DNA of 64,000 nucleotides from Spongilla lacustris (lineage: Eukaryota > Porifera > Demospongiae > Spongillida > Spongillidae): contig OX442416.1 in the NCBI GenBank assembly GCA_949361645.1, forward strand, positions 4,564,629-4,628,628. Reading direction: 5' to 3'. The translations under genes were made by a program, and so were the position numbers. A model generated the notes under the pieces. It made no database searches. It was given only the letters and a program-made list of their open reading frames with translations, and was not told where the DNA came from. Of this stretch, positions 31,969 to 44,607 are shown piece by piece (positions within the stretch are counted from its first letter, which is position 1; each line of letters starts with the position of its first letter).

Positions 31969-32589
31969 TCAATTCAGAAAACGCTTACGTTGTTCTATTG
32001 TGGCAATTTCAACAGCTGTCGCCACTGAATCAGCTCCCCCTTGTAGGAACTCTTTTTCGAGACACTCCATATCACTCTTGCCCCTAATGGTAATCATTGA
32101 ATCTGGATCAATTGGTTTGTGGTAAATATAAATTCCTTTACCTGAACCCACAATCTCTCCATAGTACAGCGTCTTCGCCCACTTCACAGTTCAATCCACG
32201 CTGCCCCCGCTGTTGATGGATACGGCTCTGCCAGGCACCACAAACGCTGCATCCTCGTCTCGCCACCGTATCAGATAGTAGAGTTCTAGTGTCATCGCGC
32301 GGGTCATTAAACTAAATCTAACATCTCTTATATCGAACCTGTCTCCTTGAGCGCCGTTCTTAAAGACATAGCTCAAGTCTTGGGCTAAATTGTACGCTAT
32401 ATGCACTGCTCGCGGATCGGCTGCATTATATACGAGCGATTGCTTTAAGCACATGCGCATTCGATGAATGTTAGGCGCGCTTAGATATGATTGGTTAACG
32501 GTGTTGAAGAAACGCGGGACTCGTACAATATGGAATGCATACGCACATGCATCAAAACACATGTTTACATACAGGAACATAATGTTCAA
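31969..32589 (-). pseudogene. Captured reading frame with a WRDED/KW module, one internal TGA
   Basis: Two open segments (32589-32191 and 32187-31969) are in the same frame, separated by a single TGA (VD*TVKWAK). The likely protein begins at MTRAMTLELYYLIRWRDED near 32298. The pattern IRWRDEDAAFVVP...TVKWAKTLYYGEIVGSG resembles the short N-terminal module often seen before BEN domains in marine invertebrate and transposon-borne proteins. No BEN domain follows here. Lies inside the TA-flanked element near its right end. Function unknown; probably a fragment carried by the element. Confidence 0.45.
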
Positions 32590-33260
32590 GTTGCCCTACA
32601 TAAAGGTAGTACCCTTATTAGGTAAAAAATTACCCCTTAGCGCAAATTAATTTTCTACGTAGGTAGAGCACTGCGCAGGTAGCTCACTGCGTGGCGTTAA
32701 CTTTATATTGACGCATACTGTAGCTCAAATCAACATCCATAATAAGAACAATGAATTAAAATACAGTTAAAAAAATATCCACATGCAATACTTTGCATAA
32801 TTTTGATTCAATTCAGCAGATAAAAGAAAGAGAAGGAATAATTATTAGAAACAGCACTAAACTAATGAAGGTAACGTATGAATCAAGAGTGGAAATATTC
32901 ATGCACATTACAACTGTTAACTTAGGGAATATACCATTTACACATATCACAATGCAATACTTTACGTTGCTATGGCCAAAACCATGCCAGGTATCTATTG
33001 CCACGTGTAAAAACACAAGCTGATGATAAATAAATTTTGATTCATTACAGCAAATACAGGAATATTAAGCACTCTGTAATTCAAGCATCACTAAATCAAT
33101 GATAGCAACTTGAACAAGAGTGTGACACAAATCTATGAAGCAGAGAAAAGGTGGAGCTGATGATGATGTGGTAAACATCTTGTGCAGGACAGAATGACAG
33201 TAACTATAGATGAATTCCCTAACTCCACAAGGGAAGCAGGTCAGACAGAAAGTGACTCAC

Positions 33261-33341
33261 TTTATTCACATCAGCTCCGGCCTTCAAAAGCACCTCCACT
33301 ACAGCTATGTGACCATTTTCAGCTGCACCATTCAGTGGTAT
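33261..33341 (-). CDS. Ankyrin-repeat exon A (27 residues)
   Basis: 81 bp between a TTTCATGTTACAG acceptor and an AAA|GTGAGT donor, phase 0 at both ends. The peptide is ankyrin-like: IPLNGAAENGHIAVVEVLLK then AGADVNK. The exon covers the core of a repeat (TPLH helix 1, helix 2, GADVN) but not the six-residue loop. Three paralogous exons exist at 37674, 48779 and 57757. The flanking intron is also shared with those copies. Confidence 0.85.
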
Positions 33342-33960
33342 CTGTAACATGAAAGAGATGACATCCATTATACTCGAACCTCCATTACTTCCCATTGTGT
33401 GAATCATGTTCCCTTTTATGAACATCTATTAAACCTGTTTGACATAAGATAACCATCTACATGCCCAAAGTCCAATATCCATACAACAGGCTATGAGCTG
33501 TCTTACACCTAACACAGCCACCCAGCTGGATAGGTGATCTGGCTCAAGAGGCATTAACACACAGGGTTAAAAACTAGTACTCATTCAAACACAGGTAACA
33601 TCTGAAATGCAGTCCTTTCAGTCCCCAATCTCAAAATTACAAGTACAGATGACGTGTATTCATTTTCACTACAAATTTAAACTTCCACTTATTTGAAATA
33701 CAATTTACAAAATATCCGCATGCAAAAACTAGGTCCAGATGATTTTGACTGATTCAAATCAGAAGATATAAGAGAGATAAAAAAAGAGAAAATACTACAA
33801 ATGTTAACTTATGGAACATACTATGTACAGATCTTTGCATGCAATACTATCGTCCTATGATGCAGTTCTTAAAATTCATCGAACCAAACATTTCACACTC
33901 ACACAAAAAGTATACCATGCAGCACTTTTTAAATACAAATGTACAAGCAATAGTGATAGA
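33342..33960. other. Intron flank of exon A shared with unit D
   Basis: 33420-33960 matches 58150-58740 (for example CATGCCCAAAGTCCAATATC), so units A and D share their inner flank while B and C do not. No gene. Confidence 0.7.
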
Positions 33961-36458
33961 ATGAAGTATCAATTTTATGTCTCAGCACAATTCATGCAAA
34001 AATATTCCAAACTTATTTTCATAATAAAAAATTACCAAATCCTCAATGCTTAATCTCACATCATCGCTCTATGTTAATGTTGATTTTTGAGCCAGGATTT
34101 TAATCTAGAAACAGGTATTCCAACCGGTTTTTCTGTAAGCTATTTTTAGCAAAAACATCCCTTTGGGTTCAATCATTTGTACAATAATACATGATCATCC
34201 ATTGCAGATGAAGATGAGAGAAGAAAGGAGAAATATAGGATGGTGAGAAAATAGCCCAACAGGTTATTGCTTGGTGAAGGTGATGACAGTACATTTTACT
34301 ATGGATGGAATGATTGCCACTCAATAGATACATTTAATGACTATAAAACAACCAATAACAACAAACTAAATCAATATCTCCATGCAATACTTACATACTG
34401 ATGTTGGATGATTTTGATTCAATTAAGCCGAAAAAAGAGAGAGAAGGAATAATAATTGAAAGTATCAAAAACCAATGATGGGAACTTGAGGAAATGTATG
34501 AATCAAGAGAGGAAACATTTATGCACAACACAACGCTATTGCCAAAACCATTCCAGGTCGCTACTGCCGCAGGAAAAAACTACCAGATGATGTTGGATTA
34601 ATATTCCAAACTCATTTTCATAATAATAATTTACCAAATCCTCAATGCTTAATCTCACGTGATTGCTTTATGTTAATGTTGATTTTTGAGCAAGGATTTT
34701 AATCAAGAAACAGGTTTTCATGCACAAAAAACAGGTTTTTCTGTAGGTTATCATTACAAAAACATCCCTTGGGGTTCAATCATTTGTACAATAATACATG
34801 ATCATCCATTGTAGATGAAGTGGAGAGAAGAAAGGAGAAAGCTAGGAAGGTGAGAAAATAGCCCTACAGGATATTGCTTTGTGAAGGTGATGACAGTACA
34901 TTTTACTTTGGATGGAATTATTGTCACTAAATAGATACATTTAAAGAGTAAAAAACAACCAATAACTAATGAAATAAAACACTGTTTACACATATATCCA
35001 CAGGCAATACTTACAAACTGATGTTGGATGATTTTGATTCAATTCAGCCGATAAAAGGGAGAGAAGGAATAATTATTAAAAGTATCAAAGACCAATGAAG
35101 GGAACTTAAGGAAATTAATGAAAATATTTATGCACAGCACAATGTTATGGCCAAAACCATTCAACGTCGCTACTGCCACAGGAAAAAATTACCAGATGAT
35201 GTTGGATTAATATTCCAAACTCATTTTCATAATAATGATTTACCAAATCCCCAAAAAAAGAAAATAGCCCAACAGGATATCGCTTGGTGAAGGGGATGAC
35301 AGTACATTTTACTATGGATGGAATCATTGTCACTGAATAGAAACTACGAAACAAACAATAACAATGAACTAAATCCCATTTTTCACTATATCTCCATGCA
35401 ATACTTACGTCCTGATGTTGGATGATTTTGATTCAATTCAGCCGATGAAAGAGAGAGAGAGAGTATAAATTTTATAAAGTATCAAAGACCAATGAAAGGT
35501 ACTTGAAATGTATGAATCAAGAGAGGAAATATTTATGCACAACACAATGCTATGGCCAAAACCATTCCACATCGCTACTGCCACAGGAAAAAATTACTAG
35601 ATGATGTTGGATTAATATTCCAAACTTATTTTCATAATAATAATTTACCAAATCCCTAATGCTTAATCTCACATCATAGCTGTATGTCAATGTTGATTTT
35701 TGAGCAAAGATTAAATCAAGGAACAGGTATTCATGCACAATAAAACAGGTTTTCAAGCTAGTACACCATATATCATAACAAACATCATAAAACCCTCTTC
35801 TATCATAGATAGTATCTTTTTAAGGAGGCTAACCGCGAGATTTATCGAGAACAGCGACTACTAAGCTACGGCCGTACGGGCAGCCATAATTAAAAACATT
35901 ACTGGCAAATAATCAATTAACTACGTTATCCGTGTTGACTCTCAAAGAGTTAATCTCACATCATTACTCTATGATAATGCAGATTTTTGAGCAAGGATTT
36001 TAATCAAGAAACAGGTATGCATGCACAATACAGCAGGTTTTTCTGTAGGTTATCTTTAGCAAAAACATCTCTTTCTTTAGTACAGAGAAAAGAGGAGAAA
36101 GCCAGGAAGGTCAGAAAGTAGCCGAACAGGATATTGCTTGGTGTAGGTGATGACAGTACATTTTACTTTGGTTGGAATTATTGTCACTAAATACAACCAA
36201 TAACAATAAACTGAAACACAGTTTTCACAATATCTACATGTTGGATGATTTTGATTCAATTCAGCAGATAAAAGAGAGAGAGAATAATTATTAAAAGTAC
36301 CAAAGAATAATGAAAGGCACTTGAAATGCATGAATCAAGAGAGAAAATATTCATGCACAACACAATGCTATGGCCAAAACCATTCCAGGTCACTACTGCC
36401 ACAGGAAAAAATGTTAAAGTTGGTTTTTGAGCAATAGTTTTTAATCAAGAAACAGGTA
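33961..36458. repeat. Intronic ~0.62-kb monomer array, block 2
   Basis: About four monomers with the same ordered markers as block 1; GATGTTGGATGATTTTGATT falls near 34400, 35022 and 35410, with a partial copy near 36240. One monomer is internally deleted between 35240 and 35260. It carries the truncated TTAA element at 35753 and ends at the MITE at 36459. Confidence 0.88.
35753..35953. mobile_element. Truncated piggyBac-like element
   Basis: Nearly identical to 24749-24945, the right end of the TTAA element there, and ends in CAAAGAGTTAA followed by the monomer sequence TCTCACATCAT. The left part is missing; the junction at about 35752 is abrupt. The right border at TTAA matches the target seen in other monomers. 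Confidence 0.75.
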
Positions 36459-36757
36459 CAGTGCCGTCCACCCACAAGTTCACACTCGCGCGCGTGTATT
36501 CGAGTCGAGCGCGAGTCAATTAGCGAGTGCAATTAGCCCTCGATATGCGCGCTGTTGCGAGCGTCACTCAAATACCTATTTACGGCATACCTACAGATGA
36601 TTACGTTAGTTTCAAGCTATTAATAGCATATGTTTTTGTTCCAGCTGTTTTGCTTTGAGTTAAGGCGAGCGAGTTATTATTGCACTCGATCGAGTTGCGC
36701 GCGAGTCGAGCGCGTGTCGAGCGCGCGCGAGTGTGAACTTGTGGGTGGACGGCACTG
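36459..36757. mobile_element. TA-flanked MITE, copy 1
   Basis: Inverted ends CAGTGCCGTCCACCCACAAG at both sides, with TA at both borders. The interior is rich in CGAGTCGAGCGCG-type GC tracts unlike the AT-rich surroundings. 299 bp, no coding. It is the same family as 48963-49285, in opposite orientation. The right flank has four extra bases relative to other monomers. Confidence 0.88.
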
Positions 36758-36809
36758 TACATATTCATGCACAATAAAACAGGCACAATTTAAGCAAGAA
36801 TATTGTAAA

Positions 36810-37800
36810 TAAGTTGCTATGACCTACACCACAATAGGTTGCTATGGCAACAACATGAAAGATTGCCATGGTCAACACCATGACAGATGACTATGCACTA
36901 TCCCATCACAAGTTGTTGTGACCAACACCACGACAGTTTGCTATGGCTAAACCATAAGTTTCTATGGCCTACACCATTAGAGGTTGCTATGGCAACAAAA
37001 TGAAAGATCGCCATGGTAAACACCAAGACAAATGACTATGGTCTATCCCATGACACGTTGCGGTGGCCAACACCACGACAGATTGCTATGGCCAAAACCA
37101 TGCCAGGTCGCTATCGCTGATGTTGGATGAATTTTGATTCAATACAGGAAATATCTATCATCATAGAATAGCTCAAATCAACATCCATAATAAGATCAAT
37201 GAATTAGAATACAGTTTACACAAATATACACATGCAATACTTTGCATAATTTTGATTCAAATCAGCACATAAAGGTCACTTGAGTAAACATCAATCAAGA
37301 GTGGAAATATTTATGCACATTACAACTGTTAACATAGGGAATATACCATTTACACATATCTGAATGCAATACTTTAAGTTGCTATGGCCAAAACCATGCC
37401 AGGTATCTATTGCCACGTGTAAAAACACAAGCTGATGATAAATAAATTTTGATTCTTTACAGCAAATATAGGAATATTAAGCAGTCTGTAATTCAAGGCA
37501 TCACTAAATCAATGATAGCAACTTGAACAAGAGTGTGACAAAAATCTATAAACCAGAGAAAAGGTGGAGCTGATGATGATGTGGTGAACATCTTGTACAG
37601 GACAGAATGACAGTAACTGTAGACAAATTCCCTAACTCCACACAGGACGCAGCTCACACAGAAAGTGACTCACTTTATTCACATCAGCTCCTGCCTTCAA
37701 AAGCATCTCCACTACAGCTATGTGACCATTTTTAGCTGCACCATACAGTGGTATCTGTAACATGAAAGAGATGACATCATACTCCATCCTCCATCTTAGC
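36810..37800 (-). repeat. Ankyrin-exon unit B
   Basis: Starts with the ~30-bp minisatellite (GTTGCTATGGCAACAACATG type, 36815-37120) and contains the uninterrupted target of the 3.2-kb TA element near 37170. It ends with exon B. From about 37140 through 38,860 it is nearly identical to 48180-50,270, pointing to a duplication of a >1.6-kb segment including the exon. Confidence 0.85.
37674..37754 (-). CDS. Ankyrin-repeat exon B (27 residues)
   Basis: 81 bp, phase 0-0, same acceptor and AAA|GTGAGT donor as exon A. Peptide IPLYGAAKNGHIAVVEMLLK then AGADVNK. Key ankyrin positions (Gly-His, Leu-Leu, Gly-Ala-Asp-Val-Asn) are retained and no stop is present, so it could be spliced in. Confidence 0.83.
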
Positions 37801-38864
37801 AACAGCACTGGTACACTGCATTTCTTTTAATCAAGAAACAGGTATTCATGCACAATACAACAGGTTTTTCTATAGGCTATTTTTAGCAAAAACACCTTTG
37901 GGTTCAATAATTTGTACAATAATACATGATCATTCATTGTAGATGAAGTAGAGAGAAGAAAAAAGAAAGCTAGGATGGTGAGAAAATAGCCCAACAGGAT
38001 ATTGCTTGGTGAAGGTGATGACAGTACATTTTACTATGGATGGAATCATTGTCACTAAATAGATACATTTAATGAAAATAAAACAAACAATAACAATGAA
38101 CTAAATCACAGTTTTCACTATATCTCCATGCAATACTTACGCCCTGATGTTGGATGATTTTGATTCATTTCACCCGATAAAAGAGAGAGAAGGAATAAAT
38201 ATTAAAAGTATCAAAGACGATTGAAAGGCACTTGAGGAAATGTTTGAATCAAGAGAGGAAATCTTTATACACAACACTATGGTATGGCCAAAACCATTCC
38301 AGGTCGCTACTGCCACAGGGAAAATATACCCACTGATGTTGGATGAATATTTCAACTCATTTTCATAATAATAATTTACCAAATCCTCAATGCTTAATCT
38401 CCCATCATCGCTCTATGTTAATGTTGATTTTTGAGCAAGGATTTTAATCAAAAAACAGGTATTCATGGACAATACAACAGGTTTTTTTGTAGGTTATCCT
38501 AAGCAAAAACATCCCTTGGGGTTCAATGATTTGTACAATAATACATGATCATCCATTGTAGATGAAATAGAGAAAAGAAAGGAGAAAGCTAGGAAGGTGA
38601 GAAAATAGCCCAACAGGATATTGCTTGGTGAAGGTGATGAAATTACATTTTACTATGGATGGAATCATTGTCACTAAATAGATACATGTAAATGAGAATA
38701 AAACAAACACAAAGAATGAACTAAATCACAGTTTTCACTATATCTCCATGCAATACTTACGCCCTGATGTTGGATGTGATTTTGATTCAATTCAGCCGAT
38801 AAAAGAGAGAGAAGGAATAATTATTAAAAGTATCAAAGACCATTGAAAGGCACTTGTCGAAATG
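37801..38864. repeat. Intronic ~0.62-kb monomer array, block 3
   Basis: About 1.7 monomers. It contains the empty site for the MITE found at 48963 (ATGCACAATACAACAGG near 37850) and is cut at 38864 by the BEL/Pao element; the rest of the interrupted monomer resumes at 44749. Confidence 0.88.
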
Positions 38865-39005
38865 TGTAATAAATCTTCTTTCAGGGGTATAAGATTCGCG
38901 CGGGCAATCTTGCACACAAAGATTCGCAATCACTCTAAATCACACAATTATTCATGCACGTGATATTACATCATATTTCATCATAGTCATGCAGAATTTC
39001 CTACA
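38865..39005 (-). repeat. 3' LTR of the BEL/Pao element
   Basis: 141 bp, beginning TGTAATAAATCTTCTTTCAG and ending CCTACA on the plus strand. It is preceded by the target duplication AAATG and followed on its inner side by the polypurine tract. Confidence 0.92.
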
Positions 39006-39029
39006 CTCCCCATCATTGACTAGTCAGCA

Positions 39030-42000
39030 CTAGTCAATTTCACTGTCATTGTCCTCCACCAATTGCTTTAGCCTTTCTGTCGCTCGATGGGATGTAGAAC
39101 GTCGAACAGGTGCTTCTGGAACAACAGTTTCCATTTCCATTTGACAGTGTCTCCTTGCTTTCACTTCACAATCACAAATTTCCAGTGGGTACAGGAGTTG
39201 GACAGGTCGTTTTAACACAACAAATCCCATCCTTGAGTGTACTCGGACTAAGGCAGCGCAAACAATTCCATCATGACCCTCTAGGACACCTTCTACTTTC
39301 CCCAATTTCCACATTAACCTGGGGTGATTATCATCATGGACAACAACAATGTTACCTACATTTGGAGACCTGTCACAGTGTGCCCCTTTGATGATGAACG
39401 ATGAGCATCTCTTAACTCAGATAGGTATTCTCGTCTCCAGTGCTTCCAGAAATGACTCAATATTATATTCAAATGTTTCACTCGTCTGGTGATATCAGCT
39501 GGTGAGGTAGGTGTAGTGTAGTCAGTGTCCTCATTAGAGGTAAGTAGGTCAGGTAGACTTGTCAAACGACGACCTGTCAGCAGGTGTGCTGGTGTCAGCG
39601 GCTCATCTAGATCATCATATGAAAGTGGGCGCGAGTTGAGAGTGGCCTCAACTTCAATAACAACGGTTACCAACTCATCAAAAGTAAGCCTTGCATGGCC
39701 TATAACCCTTTTCAAACATCCTTTCATAGACTTTATCATCCGCTCAAAAAATCCTCCCCACCATGGGGCCTTCTCAAGATTAAATGACCACTCGACTTGG
39801 ATGCCAGCAAAATAATGAGCAACTCTAGTGCTACTCAGTATAGCGGAGATGATCCTGCTTGCAGACTTAAAAGTTTTGCTGTTATCTGATATCACTTTTC
39901 GTGGCAGACCTCTTCAAGTTGAGAATCGTTTAAAGCATCGAATAAAGGAGTCAGCTGTCATGTCCAAAACGAGTTCCAGATGGATTGCTCTAGTTACGCA
40001 ACAGGCGAATAAGGAGATCCACACCTTTGTTTCTGACCCTTTCAGAAACAATGGTCCTGCATAATCAACACCAACATAAGTGAATGGTGGAACTTCTCTA
40101 ACCCGAAAGGAAGGCAATGGAGGTTCTGGAGGTACATTGTACGGCTTACTACTAAGCCTTTTACACACCATACATTGGTGTATCAGTTTTTTAACAAAAC
40201 TCCTTCCTTTTACCACCCAAAACCGAGATCTTAACTCAGTGAGTGTGTCTTTTACGCCTCCATGCATGACCTTCTGATGGCAATTCAGCACAACAAGTGT
40301 AGTAAAATGATGGCCAGGACACAACATTATTGGACATTTTGCTTGCACTTCAAGATCAGCATTCTCCATTCTGCCCCTGCAACTCCACACTCCGGATTGA
40401 TCCAAGTACATACCAAACTGCCGTTTCCATATGCTGAATTTAACATCTTCCATCAGGCTCTTTTGTACAACTTTGATCCTGTAGAGTTCAGCTGCTGTTA
40501 TATCAGATGCAGACAACTCTGGATCCACTGTTCTATCCTTCAGTTTGGCTTTTACCTGTTCGATAAATTTCTGCACACATCCTGTCACCCTCAACAGACG
40601 CCTGAGTGTACTGAAGTCTTCACATCTGAGTGCTGGATTGTTATCATGCAGCTCACTGGAAAACATATTGTGCACTGATTCAAACTGAAGCCGACTGCTG
40701 ATTTTCATTTCATGTAGACATTCCTCTGGCACAGGTTCATCTACTTCACTCTCCACTGTAATCTGAGCATCTAGTGAATGAAAACAGCTAGGTCCGTTCA
40801 ACCATAGTGGGTTACACAGTAGCTATGACAGTTCTACACCTCTGGAGGGCAAGTCTGTTGGATTAATTTCTCCAGGGCAATGTTTCCAACATTCCAAGGG
40901 TACCAACTGTCTGATTTCAATGACACAATTTTCCACGAACTGCTTCCATTCCTTATCTTGGCCTTTAATCCAGAATAACACTACCTTTGAGTCCGTATAG
41001 CACATCGGTGACTCAAGTTTCAGTTTTTCTTCCAGTGCAGCAGAAACACTTGATATTGGTCTCGCCAGTAGTAGCGCTGCCAACAGTTCCAGCCTCAGAA
41101 TGCTAAGCCCTTGGATAGGAGAGACTCTGGTTTTTACAACAACAAACTTTGCAGTACAGCCACTTGCTGACGATTTCCCCCTTAAATACACCACTGCAGC
41201 GTATGCCCTTTTTGAGGCATCACAAAACCCTAAAAGAAAATATGATGATGTTTCTCCAACATCATTGAAGTAGCACCAAGGGATGACAATAGGCTGTGCC
41301 TGCTCCAGTTCACACTTTGATTGTCTCCACTGAGTTAGTTATTCCCCAGATAGATGCTCCTCCCATGACGCCTTTAGCAAACACAGTTGCTGACATAGCA
41401 TTTTGAAACGCACAACAAATGGAGATAGCATTCCAAGTGGGTCATATATTCTGGTAGCAAGACTGACTACATTTTGCTTAGTAGGCTCCAATGAGACATC
41501 GAGTTCACTGATATGGTGGATGTCAAATACCAGGTGATCTTCTGTGGACCTCCATTGCAATCCAAGGACATACAGAATTTCAGGGCTGTTCTGCTTATCA
41601 CCAAGTGTAGTCTTTGTATACGACTCATCTTTAGAGGTGATATTCTGCTCACAATCGCCATTGTTCCCTGCTGATGGTGTTTCTCTCTGGTACTCCTCTG
41701 TGTCAATCATTTGTTGCAGTTCAGGTGAATAACTGACAAATTTCCTGAGGTTGAAACCTCCATCTGCTAACCATGACTTCGATTTCCATGTCTCTTTCAC
41801 ATTGTCAGCTCCAAATGTAATGTCATCAACATATATAGACCTCTGGAATTTCTTCACGAACTCCCGATCCAACTGCTCAAAACTTTCAATGTGATGCTTC
41901 AGAGTAGCGTTGAAAAGAAAAGGACTTGAAGCCACCCCAAATACTACTCTGGCAAACCGCAGAACGTGAATCCTGGGAAGTTGGCTATTGATGTCGTCTA

Positions 42001-42821
42001 GCCAAAGAAACCTCAAAACGTCTGTCTTCTTCTGCAATGGAGATCATAAGAAATGCTTTCTCAATGTCTGCAATTAATGCTATCCTGTGAAGCCGGAACC
42101 TGATCAGGATATCAAGAATGCGCTGTCCAAAAGACGGTCCTGCATATAAACAGTCATTTAAGGACGATCCTTCTGTTTTTGCTGAGGCATCATATACGAT
42201 CCTTAATTTGGTCGTTGATTTGTCCTTCCTGATGACGGCATGATGCGGCAAATAATGGCACTTGCTTGCATTCTGAACCATTGACCCTTCTACAATCTCT
42301 ACGATCCCTTTACTCATCTGTTCTTTGATAGTTTTGTCGTACTCCCAGAGAACTTGTGGATCTTGTCGAAGTCTGATGACTAAACCTAACAGCCTCTTTT
42401 GACTGAGATCAAAGTTGTCCGACAGCACAGGATGCACCCTTTTCCACGGAAGATGGACACAATACCTACCATTCTTGAAGTCAATAATTTGTACGAAATC
42501 TCCGCAGACAGAGGATTCGTTGTCATTGATGCCCAGTGTGTCTAGGTCCCAAAATGCTTTCAACGTTGTGACTAGATCACAATCACTGCACTCAACCTTC
42601 AAAACATGAGTAGACACAAAGTTGACTGAGATACCTCCGTGCGATACTCCTGGTACAGGACCAGACAGTACCCAACCAAGTCCTTCTTGTCGTATCTTCC
42701 CTGTGACTAGCTTCCAATACTGGTCAGCTCCAATTAGAATTCCAATATCAAGATTATCTTCCAGGCTGCTGGAATCTGCCAAATCTAATCCTGCCAAATA
42801 AGGAAAATGCTCTGAAGCCAA
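39030..42821 (-). pseudogene. BEL/Pao pol: RT, RNase H, integrase, DUF5641, interrupted
   Basis: Order along the minus strand: the end of the protease/linker; RT with VYDASAK and the catalytic YVDD (SIYVDDITFGAD); RNase H (CYTDSKVVLFWIKGQ); integrase zinc-binding HHCC (HGGVKDTLTELRSRFWVVKG...CMVC); catalytic D in YVGVDYAGPLF, D in ISDNSKTF and E in WWGGFFERMIKS; then DUF5641 (PRLMWKLGKVEGVLEGHDG). At least three frame changes (near 42000, 41985 and 39340) and stops near 41335, 40820 and 39900 separate the segments. Not functional as it stands. Confidence 0.9.
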
Positions 42822-44571
42822 GTAAGAGGCTCACAAACCATGGGTACAGTCAGCAATGAAACCACCAAGCTCATTCCATTCTTAGTCTTGATTGCAAGAT
42901 TGATAACATCGCAAACCAGAACCTTCTCTACCTTTGATCCAAAAGTTTTGATCAGAACCCTCTCAGTCATTTCTGTTGGAAGGGCAAGAAGGTCTCGAAT
43001 TCTGCTGACAATGTATGATCTTTGGCTTCCACTATCAAAGATGATCCTTGTATTCACTGTGGAGGATGGTCTATCTTGCCTAAACACTTGAGCTTTGGCA
43101 GTCTGCAGGAGCACAGGGGTCCTTGTAGCAACATACATTGACAAAACAGGGGGTTGAGATGCTCTCATATTTTGTGTTGTTGGAGGGTTAGGCTGAGTAC
43201 TGGTTGTTACGGCTGTTTGTGTTGGTTGTTCTCGCACACCTAGCTCTGATCTAGAAACTGTACATATACTCACATGATGCCTGGATTGACAACTGGAACA
43301 TCTCAATGATGACCGACAATCCTTCACTCTATGTCCCTTCCTCAGACAAATGAAACACCTTCCAGACCGCATCAAGCACTGCTTTCGTTGTTCAGCACTG
43401 GGCACAGTTCTGCACAGGTGTGACTGATGTGATCCATTGCAGTAACAACATGTTACCTGTGGATTGTTTGTCAGTAGTGCTGATGTGGTGGGCGGTTCTC
43501 TGCCTGGCTTTCTAATGTTCACACTGGAGTCCACTGCAGCTCTCTCCCTGGCCTCAATTTCCTTTTCAATCACCTTCATCAATGAATCAAGGTCCCATTC
43601 ATCTCTAACAATCTCTCGGCTCACTATAAGGCACAGGTCTTGAGGAATTTTCTTCATCAGGATAGATGAAAGTAAGCTGCCATATGATGCTGATGTGATA
43701 TCCAGTGATTTCAAGCATCGGACGTGAGATTCCACCTTATCATACAACTGACGGAGATTCTTGAGGTCACGTGACAATGCAACAGCTTCCAGGTTAAGAA
43801 AGCTTCCATGTGTTTTGATATGAGCTGCTGTTTACAGCCAAATCTCTTCTTCAACAATGCAATTGCTCCCTTGTAGTTAGATGACGAAAGTGTGAGACCT
43901 GCAATAGCTTCAGCAGCAGTATGTTCCAGAAGTGAATGTAAGTAGTTGAACTTATCAATATCTGTCAAATCTGGATTGTTGTGTATGGACGATTTCGAAT
44001 GAGTCCCAAAATGAAGACCATAAAGTGATATCCCCACCAAACTTCTTCAACGTTAATTTTCGTAGTCTTACTTTGCATCCATGAGCTCTGGCTGATTCTG
44101 TGTTGGAACGCTCAGGTACAACAGGTGCTGACGACCCTGCTGCTTTGTTGTCTTGCTTTTGAGGCGCTACTGTACTCTGCGCACGTGGACTATCTACCTT
44201 TCTGGAGGAAGATAGCAGTTGCTCTGGCTGGGGTTCCTGAGAGTCAGTTGTACAGTTGGCAAATTATTTTGCTCCTGAGTCGTAAGCGCTGCTTCGAGGT
44301 CAAATATGGTTGATTCTAACGTCTCTTTTACGATATCTGCCTGTTCGATGTCACCACTAATGTCCTCCTCCGTTTCGAGTGCACTTAGGATATAAGAGTC
44401 TAGCTTGCGAAGGACGTCTACTTTCTCGCGAAGTGTTTGCAGCTGTTGTTTCAGTTTAGAACTGTTCAGTTCTTTGTATTCCAAAGCTTGTAGGACTTGC
44501 GCAATAATTCGAGTAACTAAAGCTCTATGGCCTGCTCGAATTCGTTTCTTTTTGGTTAGTTCTTCGCCCAT
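42785..44571 (-). pseudogene. BEL/Pao gag and protease region, frameshifted
   Basis: The gag start is best placed at MGEELTKKK (44571), followed by a coiled-coil-like leader. The DUF1759-type gag core follows (RKLTLKKFGGDI, then LLEHTAAEAIAGL), but stops near 44194 and 44140 and frame changes near 44010 and 43750 break it. Downstream come zinc knuckles (CCYCNGSHQSHLC; CFICLRKGHRVKDC; CSSCQSRHHVSIC) and the aspartic protease signature FDSGSQRSYI (DUF1758 class). Because of the breaks no full-length product is possible from this copy. Confidence 0.88.
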
Positions 44572-44607
44572 CTTACAACTTTTCAAATTCCCAGACTCGA
44601 AGGACCA

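Larger units (their letters stand above)
29531..32720. mobile_element. 3.2-kb TA-flanked element with 33-bp perfect inverted ends and cargo
   Basis: The terminal inverted repeats begin CAGTATGCGTCAATATAAAG and are identical for 33 bp, then similar for another ~25. TA flanks both sides (29529-29530, 32721-32722). The uninterrupted target is visible at about 37165-37185 (CATAGAATAGCTCAAATC), proving the borders. TA target and CAGT ends fit the Tc1/mariner/pogo supergroup, but no DDE transposase is seen. The interior holds two unrelated minisatellites and a minus-strand reading frame (31969-32589). Probably non-autonomous with captured sequence. Confidence 0.88.

Noticed and set aside
31358..32087. 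Ala-Val-Thr and Thr-Ala-Thr repeat proteins
   Set aside because: Hexamer/dodecamer array open on both strands; no start context, signal or flanking domain.
41544..43091. Plus-strand frames within the BEL/Pao pol region
   Set aside because: Antisense shadows of the reverse transcriptase and protease coding strand.
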